Of a DNA stretch of 64,000 nucleotides, positions 25,765-33,379 are shown piece by piece. Every line of letters starts with the position of its first letter. The first letter of the stretch is position 1. Source of the DNA: Myxococcales bacterium UBA1660 (GTDB lineage: Bacteria > Myxococcota_A > Polyangia > Polyangiales > Houyiibacteriaceae). A program made the translations under genes and the position numbers. The notes beneath the pieces are model-generated. The model did not search any database and was not told where the DNA came from. It saw nothing but the letters and a program-made list of their open reading frames with translations. The stretch lies in assembly GCA_002320815.1 (NCBI GenBank), contig DCLA01000042.1:4304-68303 (forward strand), written 5' to 3'.

Positions 25765-27318
25765 ATGTTCAGAGCACTCGGAGCGCTGGTCGCGCTCGGC
25801 GGGCTGGTCGCGGCGAGTCCGGTCCAGGCCTTCTGTGGATTCTACGTGAGCGGCGCCGACGCCTCGCTCTACAGCGACGCGACGATGGTCGTGATGATGC
25901 GCGAGGGCACGACCACCGTGCTCTCGATGCAGAACGACTACCAGGGGCCGCCGGAGGCCTTCGCGCTGGTGGTCCCGGTGCCCGTGGTCCTCGAGGAGGA
26001 GAACGTGAAGATCCTCCCCCACGAGGTCTTCGACCGGGTCGACGCGCTCGCCGCCCCGCGCCTCGTGGAGTACTGGGAGCAGGACCCCTGCCGACCCATG
26101 ATGCGCTACCGCGGGGGCCCCGGCGGCATCCCGGCCCCGGTGGCCATGGCCGAGAGCGCGGCCGCGCCCACCGACGAAGGGGTCACCGTCGAGGCCGAGT
26201 TCGCCGTCGGCGAGTACGACATCGTCGTGCTCAGCGCCCGCGACTCCGGCGGCCTCGATCGCTGGCTGCGCCGCAACGAGTACAACATCCCCGAGGGCGC
26301 CGAGCCGGTGCTCCGGCCCTACGTCGAGCAGGCCACCAAGTTCTTCGTGGCCAAGGTCGACCCCTCGCGGGTCACCTTCCAGGGCAACCGCGCGGTGCTC
26401 TCGCCGCTGCGGGTCCACTACGACAGCGACACCTTCTCGCTCCCGGTCCGCCTGGGGCTCCTCAACAGCAGCGGCGTGCAGGACCTCATCGTCCACGTGC
26501 TCGCCCAGGGGCAGCGCTACGAGGTCGCCAACTACGAGAACGTGACCATCCCCACCAACATCCGGGTGGTGAACGAGGTACGGGAGGACTTCGGCGGCTT
26601 CTACCGCTCCCTCTTCGACCGCGTCCGCGAGCGCAACCCGCACACGGTGGTCACCGAGTACGCCTGGGACGCGAGCTCCTGCGACCCCTGCCCGACCCCC
26701 GCGCTCTCGCCCGCCGAGCTCGCCACCCTCGGCGGTGACGTCGTCGGCGCCGGCCCGGGCCAGTCCTTCGTGCTCACCCGCTTGCACTACCGCTACGAGA
26801 AGGAAGACCTGGACCACGACCTCGTCTTCCGCGCCGCGCCGCCCATCGTCGGTGGCCGCGGGATGCCCGACGCCGAGGGATCCCTGGCCGAGCGCGAAGC
26901 GGTGCAGATGGGCGGCATCAACAACTTCCAGGGCCGCTACGCCATCCTGCATCCCTGGGAGGGCGCGGTGGCCTGCGAGGCGCCGCAGCGCGGCCAGTGG
27001 GGCGGGCCCCCGGGCGGGGCGCAGCCGCATCCCCTGGCGGCAGCGGGGGGCCCCTCGGCGACGCCGCGTCCGGCGGCGCGGGCGTCCCTCGGGGCCCTGG
27101 TGGCCGCCGACGTCGAGTCCATCGACCTCCGAGCCGGTGACGCCGCCGCCCCGGCGACCGAGCCCGCTCCCCAGCCGGAGCCCACCCCGGTGCCGGCGGC
27201 GACCCACTCCGGCGAGGGCGGCTGCGCCGGCTGCTCCGTGGGCTCGACCGGCTCCGCCCTCCCGCCGCTGGTCCTGGTCCTCTTCGCCCTCAGGCGAAGC
27301 CGACGACGGCGAGGGTGA
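25765..27318 (+). CDS. DUF2330 protein with MYXO-CTERM-like tail
   Basis: A 517-residue secreted protein; ATG 25765 follows GAGGAGGG. A signal peptide (MFRALGALVALGGLVAASP) is cleaved near VQA-FCG. The DUF2330 pattern covers most of the length (FCGFYVSGADASLYSDATMV, SMQNDYQGPPEAFALVVPVP). A Pro/Ala linker then precedes GGCAGCSVGS, a hydrophobic stretch (LPPLVLVLFAL) and RRSRRRRG, the layout of MYXO-CTERM sorting signals, in which a cysteine near the membrane segment is processed. It is therefore likely surface-anchored. Its 3' end overlaps the convergent permease by 29 bp. Confidence 0.87.
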   Translation: MFRALGALVALGGLVAASPVQAFCGFYVSGADASLYSDATMVVMMREGTTTVLSMQNDYQGPPEAFALVVPVPVVLEEENVKILPHEVFDRVDALAAPRLVEYWEQDPCRPMMRYRGGPGGIPAPVAMAESAAAPTDEGVTVEAEFAVGEYDIVVLSARDSGGLDRWLRRNEYNIPEGAEPVLRPYVEQATKFFVAKVDPSRVTFQGNRAVLSPLRVHYDSDTFSLPVRLGLLNSSGVQDLIVHVLAQGQRYEVANYENVTIPTNIRVVNEVREDFGGFYRSLFDRVRERNPHTVVTEYAWDASSCDPCPTPALSPAELATLGGDVVGAGPGQSFVLTRLHYRYEKEDLDHDLVFRAAPPIVGGRGMPDAEGSLAEREAVQMGGINNFQGRYAILHPWEGAVACEAPQRGQWGGPPGGAQPHPLAAAGGPSATPRPAARASLGALVAADVESIDLRAGDAAAPATEPAPQPEPTPVPAATHSGEGGCAGCSVGSTGSALPPLVLVLFALRRSRRRRG

Positions 27319-28036
27319 TGGACACGCCCAGGACCGCGTAGGTGAGCGCGGTCCCGCGGCGGGACTCGCCCGCCAGGCCCAGCGGCTCCCGGAGCCGCCG
27401 CCCGAGCGCGTTGCCGGCCACGATGGCCGCGGCGACCACCAGGGCGTCGGCGAGGGTCCGGGAGCTCACCACGTCACTGGCCCCGTAGGCCACCAGCCGC
27501 GCGACGTGCATGCAGATGGCCGTCAGCGAGGCGGTCACCATGAACCGCTCGCCCCGGGCACCCGCGGCGAGCAGGAGCGGTCCCAGGACGAGGCCCCCGC
27601 CGCCGCCGGTCGCCGCCAGGATCCCGCCGACGAAGCTCCCGGCGCCGATGGCCCAGGTCGGCGGCGCCGGCCACCGATGTCGCCGGCCCCAGAGCTCGTG
27701 GACCACGGCCAGGAGCGCCACCCCCAGGATGACCACGCGCAGCGTCCCTTCGGGGAGGCGGACCGCCGCGAACCCGCCGAGGAGCGCGCCGGGGACCGCG
27801 CCGATCACGAAGGGCGCCGCGAGCCGCCGGTCGAGGTGCGCCCGGAAGAGGGTGACCCGGTGGACGTTCCCCAGCAGCAGCGCCGGCGCCGCCGTCGCCA
27901 GGGCCCGGGTCGGCTCCCAGAGAGTCGCCAGGGCCAGGGTGAGCACCAGCCCGCCACCGAGCCCGGCCAGGGTGGAGACGCTGCCGGCGACGAGGCCGAA
28001 GAGCGTCAGGAGGAGCATCGTGTCCAGGTCGGCCAT
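27290..28036 (-). CDS. TSUP (TauE/SafE-type) membrane permease
   Basis: A 248-residue inner-membrane protein with about eight hydrophobic segments. Start ATG 28036; ATG 28072 is possible. The two-fold repeat typical of the family is visible: AGSVSTLAGLGGGLVLTLAL in the first half and GSFVGGILAATGGGGGLVLG in the second. Members export or import organosulfur compounds such as sulfite or sulfoacetate. It is divergent from a LysR regulator, which is the probable control gene. Confidence 0.88.
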   Translation of the reverse strand: MADLDTMLLLTLFGLVAGSVSTLAGLGGGLVLTLALATLWEPTRALATAAPALLLGNVHRVTLFRAHLDRRLAAPFVIGAVPGALLGGFAAVRLPEGTLRVVILGVALLAVVHELWGRRHRWPAPPTWAIGAGSFVGGILAATGGGGGLVLGPLLLAAGARGERFMVTASLTAICMHVARLVAYGASDVVSSRTLADALVVAAAIVAGNALGRRLREPLGLAGESRRGTALTYAVLGVSITLAVVGFA

Positions 28037-28091
28037 GACCCCAGGCTGGGCGCGCGCCGACTTTCCATCCAATCGATTGTTCGAAGCGATA

Positions 28092-28110
28092 CGATAAGCA
28101 TTGGTTATCG
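28092..28110. promoter_or_regulatory. LysR-type operator abutting the regulator start codon
   Basis: CGATAA-GCATTGG-TTATCG is a perfect 6-bp inverted repeat around 7 bases and contains a T-N11-A core (ATAA...TTAT). It ends one base before the ATG of the LysR gene and lies in the 74-bp divergent region shared with the permease, a notably AT-rich spot. Confidence 0.65.
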
Positions 28111-28992
28111 ATGTTCGACTCCTTCGCCCACCTCCTGCTCATCGTGGAGCACGGCACCTTCACCGAAGCCGCCCGCCACGCCCACCTCAGTCAGCCGGCG
28201 CTGACCGCGTCGATCCGGCGCCTCGAAGAGGCCTTCGGTGCGCAGCTCCTCCACCGCGGCCGGCGCGGCGCCAGCCTGACCGCCGCCGGCGAAGCGCTGC
28301 TGCCGCGCGCCCGGGCGGCCCTGGCCGCGGTCGCCGAGGGCCGTCGCGCGGTCGACGAGGTCCTCGAGCTGCGGGTCGGCGAGGTCCGCCTCGGCGCCGG
28401 CGCCACGGCGTGCACCTACCTCCTGCCGGCGGAGATCGCGCGCTTCCGGAAGACGCACCCCGGCGTCCGCTTCACCCTCCGGGAGACCACCACCGACGAG
28501 GCGCGGGAGGGGGTCCTGCAGGGCGATCTCGACCTGGTGGTCACCAGCATCGGCGGCTCCGGCCCGGCGCCGTCCACGCATCTCCTCACCGACGAACCCT
28601 GGCGGATGGACGAGCTGATCCTGGTGGCCGCGCCCGACCTCGAGCTCGAGGGCGCGCGCTACCTGACCTTTCGCCCGGGATCGACGACTCGCGATCTCTT
28701 CACCGCGCTCTTCCCCGAGGCGGACATCGTGATGGAGCTGCACTCGATCGCGGCGGTGAAGGGCCACGTGCGCGCCGGCCTGGGGATCGCGCTGGTCAGC
28801 CGGGACGCGGTCCGCGACGACCTGCGGCGGCGGAAGATGGTGCGCGTCTCGGACGCGCGAACGCCGGTGCGGCGCGAGCTGCGCCTGGTGCACCGGGGTC
28901 TCGAGCGACTCTCGCCGGCGACGGCCGCGCTCCGGGAGCAGTTGCTCGAGCGCGGGCCCGGGAGTCGTCCCTCCCGGAGGAGGAAAGGCTGA
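28111..28992 (+). CDS. LysR-family transcriptional regulator
   Basis: A 293-residue dimeric or tetrameric DNA-binding protein. The N-terminal winged helix-turn-helix (residues 3-62) reads FAHLLLIVEHGTFTEAARHA, LSQPALTASIRRLEEAFG, LLHR.....LTAAG. The effector-binding domain spans about 88-280. It lacks any visible extra domain and ends in an Arg-rich tail. It probably controls the divergent TSUP permease and itself through the CGATAA-N7-TTATCG repeat just upstream. The effector is unknown, perhaps a sulfur compound. Confidence 0.9.
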   Translation: MFDSFAHLLLIVEHGTFTEAARHAHLSQPALTASIRRLEEAFGAQLLHRGRRGASLTAAGEALLPRARAALAAVAEGRRAVDEVLELRVGEVRLGAGATACTYLLPAEIARFRKTHPGVRFTLRETTTDEAREGVLQGDLDLVVTSIGGSGPAPSTHLLTDEPWRMDELILVAAPDLELEGARYLTFRPGSTTRDLFTALFPEADIVMELHSIAAVKGHVRAGLGIALVSRDAVRDDLRRRKMVRVSDARTPVRRELRLVHRGLERLSPATAALREQLLERGPGSRPSRRRKG

Positions 28993-28994
28993 CG

Positions 28995-29023
28995 CCCCGA
29001 GGGGGTTGGAGGCCCCCCCGGGG
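28995..29023 (+). terminator. Terminator hairpin after the LysR gene
   Basis: CCCCGAGGGGG (28995-29005) faces CCCCCCCGGGG (29013-29023) with a 7-base loop, starting 3 bases after the LysR stop. Confidence 0.6.
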
Positions 29024-29133
29024 CCGGGGTGTCAGCTGGGGTGTGTTGGATGGGTGCTGGCGCTCGCGTCTCCGCGAGCCCGACTCGCCAGGCCGGGGTG
29101 TGTGGCCCGCGAGATGGGTCTACTCTAGGCCGG

Positions 29134-29270
29134 TGACGCGCCGCGTCAACCTCGCCAGGGACCGCGACACCTCATTTTACGCACTCGAAATATTTGGCAT
29201 TTTCGGGGCCCTGGCCGGATTGGGGCGCGTATGACGCGCCGAGTCGAAGCAGCGCGTCAGGGTTGACGCG
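29134..29270. promoter_or_regulatory. Cluster of five TGACGCG motifs around an AT-rich core
   Basis: In the 313-bp gap 28993-29305 no gene is supported. The heptamer TGACGCG occurs at 29134, 29232 and 29264 on plus and as CGCGTCA at 29142 and 29253. The first pair forms TGACGCG-C-CGCGTCA, a near-perfect 15-bp palindrome; the last pair forms CGCGTCA-GGGT-TGACGCG. Between them is an AT-rich stretch (29170-29206). This looks like a protein-binding array, though both flanking genes read into it. Confidence 0.5.
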
Positions 29271-29305
29271 CACCACCCCCGCGGCGCGCCACGACACCCC
29301 TGCGA

Positions 29306-29872
29306 TCAGCCGGGGGCGGCGGGCGGCAGCTCCCCATCGGACCCACCGGGGTTGCCGAAGGGGGCGCCCATCGGCGCGTCGCCGACCTCCCGATGCTGGC
29401 GCAGCGCCCAGCGGACGGAGGGGAACGCGAGCTCGTCCCAGGGGATGTCGTGCCAGCGGAAGAGCCGGACCTCCTCGCTCTCCGGACCGGCGCCGATGGC
29501 CTCGTCCCGGAGCGTGGCCCGGTAGATGAGCTGGATCTGACTGAGGTGCCGGAGCGCATAGACGGCCAGCAGGTCTCGGACCTCGATCCTCGCGCGCGCT
29601 TCTTCCCACGCCTCCCGCGCGGCCCCTTCCTCGGGCAGCTCCTGCTCCTCGAGGAAGCCGGCGGGGAGGGTCCAGAAGCCGGCGCGGGGCTCGATGGCCC
29701 GCCGGCAGAGCAGGATGCGTCCCTCCAGGGAGACCACGGCGCCGACGACCACCTTCGGGTTCTGGTAGGCCACGAAGCCACACCGCCGACAGACCTCGCG
29801 TTCGCGCTCGTCGCCTTCCGGGACCCGGCGGTCGAAGAGGGGGAGATCCACGTCGGTGTCGGAGGCGCTCAT
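29306..29872 (-). CDS. NUDIX hydrolase
   Basis: A 188-residue pyrophosphohydrolase. ATG 29872 is the family-like start; a longer frame upstream only adds low-complexity sequence. It has an N-terminal short zinc-ribbon-like piece (CRRCGFVAYQNP) as in NudC/NADH pyrophosphatase-like members, then VVVGAVVSLEGRILLCRR and the Nudix box GFLEEQELPEEGAAREAWEE (metal-binding REAWEE core intact; the next glycine of the consensus is Ala). Substrate may be a nucleotide sugar or dinucleotide. A Pro/Gly tail ends the protein. Confidence 0.88.
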   Translation of the reverse strand: MSASDTDVDLPLFDRRVPEGDEREREVCRRCGFVAYQNPKVVVGAVVSLEGRILLCRRAIEPRAGFWTLPAGFLEEQELPEEGAAREAWEEARARIEVRDLLAVYALRHLSQIQLIYRATLRDEAIGAGPESEEVRLFRWHDIPWDELAFPSVRWALRQHREVGDAPMGAPFGNPGGSDGELPPAAPG

Positions 29873-29927
29873 GTTCGCGATGATGCCCGATGTGCTCCGG
29901 TCGCGGCACCGCTCACGGGCAGGAGCC

Positions 29928-29958
29928 ACGTCCAGAATTGGAGAGACGTCCAGAATTG
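29928..29958. repeat. 13-bp direct repeat upstream of the NUDIX gene
   Basis: ACGTCCAGAATTG occurs at 29928-29940 and 29946-29958 (18-bp period, nearly two helical turns) in the gap between the NUDIX start and the YtxH-like gene's stop. It is a likely direct-repeat operator. Confidence 0.5.
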
Positions 29959-29960
29959 AC

Positions 29961-29990
29961 GACGCCCGCCCCATGAAGGGAGCGGGCGTC
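29961..29990 (-). terminator. Terminator hairpin after the YtxH-like gene
   Basis: GACGCCCGC (29961-29969) and GCGGGCGTC (29982-29990) are a perfect 9-bp stem with a 12-base loop, 20 bases past the minus-strand stop at 30010. Confidence 0.65.
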
Positions 29991-30009
29991 GACGCGAAAC
30001 GATCCAGGG

Positions 30010-30453
30010 TCAGTTGGTGGACACGCGGGTGCCACCGATGGTGGCGGTCTCCGAGGACGAGAGGTCGGACGAGGGGATCGCGCTAGCGCTCGTCGACGTC
30101 GCGTTCTCGGGACGGGTAGGGTCCACGTCACCGAAGATCCCGGCGAGCTTCTTGCGGAGCTCGGGGCCGGTGGCGGGAGCGAGCAAGAGGGCCGCGCCCG
30201 CACCGACGACCACACCGGCGACGATGCCGGCCATGACCAAGGTGCCCGCGTTCGGCGCCTGCGACGCGCGCATCAGACCCGCGCGCAGGAGACCGGTGTC
30301 GAGGCCATCGATGGCGGTGGTGCGCCACTCGGCCGGGGTGCGATCGATCGCCTGCTTGGCCCAGCGCTTCACGTCGTCTTCCGAGACGTTCTCGGAAGCC
30401 TTCTTGAGGGCGTAGATAGCGGCGGCCTTCATCATCGTGCTCTGCAGGCTCAT
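30010..30453 (-). CDS. YtxH-like small membrane protein
   Basis: A 147-residue protein. ATG 30453 is preceded by AAGGAGAACC, a strong ribosome site, so the longer upstream frame is not used. The N-terminal part is helical and charged (MSLQSTMMKAAAIYALKKA, VSEDDVKRWAKQAID); then one hydrophobic segment with small residues (VMAGIVAGVVVGAGAALLLA) followed by PATGPELRKKLAGIFGD, the YtxH-family arrangement. A Ser/Thr-rich tail ends it. YtxH proteins are general stress proteins in other bacteria. It has a sigma54-like promoter upstream. Confidence 0.75.
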   Translation of the reverse strand: MSLQSTMMKAAAIYALKKASENVSEDDVKRWAKQAIDRTPAEWRTTAIDGLDTGLLRAGLMRASQAPNAGTLVMAGIVAGVVVGAGAALLLAPATGPELRKKLAGIFGDVDPTRPENATSTSASAIPSSDLSSSETATIGGTRVSTN

Positions 30454-30516
30454 GGGTTCTCCTTGGGTTGCCGGACCGAAAGTGGGCCGGGGTGGTTCTT
30501 GGTTGCTCGGGGTAGT

Positions 30517-30532
30517 TGCAGATCCCAGGCCA
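30517..30532 (-). promoter_or_regulatory. Sigma54-type promoter for the YtxH-like gene
   Basis: The minus strand reads TGGCCTGGGATCTGCA: GG-N10-GC with TGGC at -24 and CTGCA at -12. The predicted start is near 30506, a 53-base leader. It shares GGCTGGC-N7-CTGCAAC with the site at 19395-19410. Confidence 0.5.
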
Positions 30533-30545
30533 GCCCTGGGCTCGA

Positions 30546-30559
30546 CGATCCGCGGATCG
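30546..30559. promoter_or_regulatory. Perfect 14-bp palindrome in the YtxH/PAP2 divergent region
   Basis: CGATCCGCGGATCG is self-complementary and lies between the divergent starts at 30453 and 30646, upstream of the sigma54-like site for the minus gene, where an enhancer or operator would be expected. Confidence 0.4.
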
Positions 30560-30645
30560 ATCGTGGCATCCCACCCCGGGCCCGGGGCGAGACGGCGCGC
30601 ACTCCGTAATGAGTGGGTCACCGATCCGTCGCGCTAGGGTCACCC

Positions 30646-31389
30646 ATGGACTCCCCTCGCTTTCACCGCAGCCACCTCTCGGCCGCCGTCGCGCTGCTCG
30701 TCTTCGTCGCGCTCCTGGTCACGGTCCTCTTCGAACAGGGACCGGTGCTCTTCGACAGCATCGTGCTCCAGGGCCTCGAGGCGTGGCGGACGCCGGCGCG
30801 GACGGACTTCATCCGCGGGCTCACCGGGCTCGGGAACAAGGAGTTCATGATCCCGGCCTCGGTCGTGGTGGTGCTGGTGGTCGCCTGGCGTTCGCGGCGC
30901 GCGGCGGTCTTCCTGGCCGCGAGCTACATCGGGTCGGCGCTGCTCAACGAGGGCCTCAAGATCGCCGTCGATCGTCCGCGGCCGAGCATCGTGCTGCGCG
31001 TCTACGAGCCGCGCGGCCTCTCGTTCCCCAGCGGACACAGCCAGGGCACGATGGCCTTCGCGCTGGGCCTGGTCCTCGTCTTCTGGAGCCTGCGCTTCGA
31101 GTGGCGCGGGCGGATGCTCGCCATCCTGGCGCTACCCCTGGTCGTCGGCTGGACCCGGACCTACCTCGGCGTGCACTACCCGAGCGACGTGCTCGCCGGG
31201 TGGTGCCTGGCGACGGTCTGGGTGACCGCTTGCTATACCTGGTTCCGGCACGACCACCTGCCGCCCTTCGCCAAGGCGCCCGAGGAGGTCCCCGAGCTCC
31301 GCGAAGAGGTCAGAGAATCTGCTCGATCGGACGAGGACCCGACGGAGGCGTCCGAGTCCGCCGCGGCGGTCGCACCGCCGCCTCGATGA
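30646..31389 (+). CDS. PAP2-family membrane phosphatase
   Basis: A 247-residue protein with about five or six membrane segments; start ATG 30646 (GTG 30613 possible). The three phosphatase motifs are complete: KIAVDRPRP, PSGHSQGT and RTYLGVHYPSD, giving the catalytic His and Asp pair. Homologues dephosphorylate phosphatidic acid, phosphatidylglycerol-phosphate or undecaprenyl pyrophosphate in the membrane; which is uncertain. A charged cytoplasmic tail (about 45 residues) follows. Its 3' end overlaps the convergent cpaB-like gene by 80 bp. Confidence 0.9.
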   Translation: MDSPRFHRSHLSAAVALLVFVALLVTVLFEQGPVLFDSIVLQGLEAWRTPARTDFIRGLTGLGNKEFMIPASVVVVLVVAWRSRRAAVFLAASYIGSALLNEGLKIAVDRPRPSIVLRVYEPRGLSFPSGHSQGTMAFALGLVLVFWSLRFEWRGRMLAILALPLVVGWTRTYLGVHYPSDVLAGWCLATVWVTACYTWFRHDHLPPFAKAPEEVPELREEVRESARSDEDPTEASESAAAVAPPPR

Positions 31390-32104
31390 GGTCCGCGTTC
31401 TCCGCCGTGGGCGGGTCGTCGAGGATGATCTCGTCGTCGGGGTTCCGCGCGGCGAAGCTCAGCCAGGAGCGGGTCCCCTCGCGGTCGGAGTGCTCGAGGA
31501 GCGCGGCCTCTTCCGGCGACACCGCCAGGGTCACCTGCCGGGCCGCCCGCGTCGCGCCGTCACGCTCGACCATGGTGACCTCGTCGGAGAGGACCAGGAC
31601 GTTCTGGGCGAGCACCACGGTCTTGTAGGGGACCTGCTCGAAGTTGTCCCGGGGGCGCTGGGTGGGTCCGGTGTAGAACACGTCGACCCGGTCGCCGCGG
31701 CTCATCATCTGATAGAAGCTGCGGTACCCGGTGTAGATGGTCACCGCCCGGGTCCCCGGCTCCAGGAGCTCGGAGGGCGTCCCGATCTCTTGCGCGTTGG
31801 CGCGCAGGTCGGTCCACCGCAGGGCCTGGCCGGCCCGGAGCGTGTGCCGGGCGGGGATGCCGAAGATCTTGTTGATGTCCTCGAGCAGCACGTGCCGCGC
31901 CTCGACCTGGGCCGGTGGCAGGTCGAGCCGCTCCACGTGGGGCGGCGCGAGCTGGGTCCCTTCGGCGACCTCCTGGGCGATGATGACCACCGACACGAGG
32001 TAGCCGCCCGTCACCTGATCCGTGTAGCGCTGCTTCCGGATCATGAAGAGCACCGCGCCGAGGACGGCGATGGCCACGGCGGCCAAGAGGGTGGTCCGGC
32101 TCAT
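31310..32104 (-). CDS. cpaB: CpaB-like SAF-domain protein (orphan Flp-pilus assembly component)
   Basis: A 264-residue protein with an N-terminal hydrophobic anchor (TTLLAAVAIAVLGAVLFMI), then a SAF domain (VVIIAQEVAEGTQLAPPHVE, HTLRAGQALRW) and an RcpC/CpaB-like domain (RAVTIYTGYRSFYQMMSRGD, VDVFYTGP, VTLAVSPEEAALLEH). In tad loci CpaB is a periplasmic part of the secretin complex. Here no cpaA, cpaC, cpaE, cpaF or flp gene is adjacent in view, so its partners lie elsewhere or its role differs. Confidence 0.82.
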   Translation of the reverse strand: MSRTTLLAAVAIAVLGAVLFMIRKQRYTDQVTGGYLVSVVIIAQEVAEGTQLAPPHVERLDLPPAQVEARHVLLEDINKIFGIPARHTLRAGQALRWTDLRANAQEIGTPSELLEPGTRAVTIYTGYRSFYQMMSRGDRVDVFYTGPTQRPRDNFEQVPYKTVVLAQNVLVLSDEVTMVERDGATRAARQVTLAVSPEEAALLEHSDREGTRSWLSFAARNPDDEIILDDPPTAENADLIEAAVRPPRRTRTPPSGPRPIEQIL

Positions 32105-32124
32105 CGGCCGCAGCTTAACGAGAA

Positions 32125-32151
32125 GCGGCGCCCTGGAAAAGGGGGCGCCGC
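32125..32151 (-). terminator. Terminator hairpin after the thiolase gene
   Basis: GCGGCGCCC (32125-32133) pairs perfectly with GGGCGCCGC (32143-32151) across a 9-base loop, 20 bases past the stop at 32172 on the minus strand. Confidence 0.7.
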
Positions 32152-32171
32152 GTCTCGGACGAGATTGGGGC

Positions 32172-33350
32172 TCAGTCCTTGCGGTACATGGTCACCACGC
32201 AGGCGCCGCCGAGGCCCAGGTTGTGCTGCAGGGCGATCGTGGCGCCCTCGACCTGGCGCTGGTCCCCCTGGCCCCGGAGCTGCCACACCAGCTCGGTGCA
32301 CTGGGCCAGACCGGTCGCGCCGAGGGGGTGGCCCTTGGAGAGCAGTCCGCCGGACGGGTTGGTCACGAATTTTCCGCCGAACGTGTTGTCTCCGTCCCAG
32401 ATGAACTGCTCCGCGCCGCCCTCGGGGCAGAGCCCCAGCCCCTCGTAGGTGAGGAGCTCGTTGGCGGTGAAGCAGTCGTGGAGCTCGATCACGTCCACGT
32501 CCTGCGGGCCCACGCCGGCCTGCTCGTAGACCTGGGCCGCGGCCTTCTTGGTCATGTCGTAGCCGACGACCTTCATCATCGACTTCTCCTCGAAGGTGGA
32601 GGGGAAGTCGGTGGTCATGGCCTGGGCGGCGATGTACACGGCACCCTCCTTGCCGTGCTTCTTGGCGAACTCGTCGGAGCAGAGGATGGCCGCGGCCGCG
32701 CCGCAGGTGGGCGGGCAGCACTGGTAGCGGGTGAGCGGATCGAAGACCTCGGGGCTGGCGAGGATCTCTTCGACGGTGAGCTCCTCCTTGAAGAGCGCGT
32801 AGGGGTTCTTAGCCGCGTGCTTGCGGGCCTTCTCGCTGATCTTGGCGAAGGTCTCGCGCTTGGTGCCGTGCTTCCAGCGGTACTCGCGGCCGGCGCCGCC
32901 GAACATCTGGGCCGCGGGCGGCGCGGGCGCGAAGCCCTGCAGCTCGTTCATCTGCCCGGCGTGCCACTCGAGCGGGTTGGCCCGGTCGTCCCACTTCGCG
33001 CCGAGGGCGCCCTTCTCCATCTTCTCGAAGCCCAGCGCCAGGACGCACTCGGCCATCCCGCCGGCGATCGCCTGGCGCGCGAGCATCAGCGCGGTCGACC
33101 CGGTGGAGCAGTTGTTGTTCACGTTGAAGACCGGGATGCCGGTCTGGCCCATCTCGTAGACCGCCCGCTGCCCGCAGGTGGAGTCGCCGTAGACGTAGCC
33201 CACGTAGGCCTGCTGGACCTCGGTGAAGGGGACGCCGGCGTCGTCGAACGCCGCCTTCATCGCCTTCTTGCTCATCTCCGGGTAGTCGTCGCTCTTCCCG
33301 GGCTTCTGGAACGGGACCATGCCGACCCCGATGACGTTCACTCTGCGCAT
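32172..33350 (-). CDS. Thiolase, SCPx/lipid-transfer type
   Basis: A 392-residue thiolase-fold enzyme that probably cleaves 3-ketoacyl-CoA with CoA. Catalytic cysteine lies in NVNNNCSTGSTALM; the C-terminal motifs are GGLLSKGHPLGATG (catalytic His) and QHNLGLGGACVV. These spellings are those of the sterol-carrier-protein-x (SCP2-thiolase) subfamily, known for branched-chain and sterol side-chain substrates, rather than of FadA. The sole gap to the upstream MFE-2-like gene is 29 bp, so the two form a beta-oxidation operon. Terminator follows. Confidence 0.92.
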   Translation of the reverse strand: MRRVNVIGVGMVPFQKPGKSDDYPEMSKKAMKAAFDDAGVPFTEVQQAYVGYVYGDSTCGQRAVYEMGQTGIPVFNVNNNCSTGSTALMLARQAIAGGMAECVLALGFEKMEKGALGAKWDDRANPLEWHAGQMNELQGFAPAPPAAQMFGGAGREYRWKHGTKRETFAKISEKARKHAAKNPYALFKEELTVEEILASPEVFDPLTRYQCCPPTCGAAAAILCSDEFAKKHGKEGAVYIAAQAMTTDFPSTFEEKSMMKVVGYDMTKKAAAQVYEQAGVGPQDVDVIELHDCFTANELLTYEGLGLCPEGGAEQFIWDGDNTFGGKFVTNPSGGLLSKGHPLGATGLAQCTELVWQLRGQGDQRQVEGATIALQHNLGLGGACVVTMYRKD

Positions 33351-33379
33351 GTGATGTTCTCCTGTGGTTCGGGTCGGGT

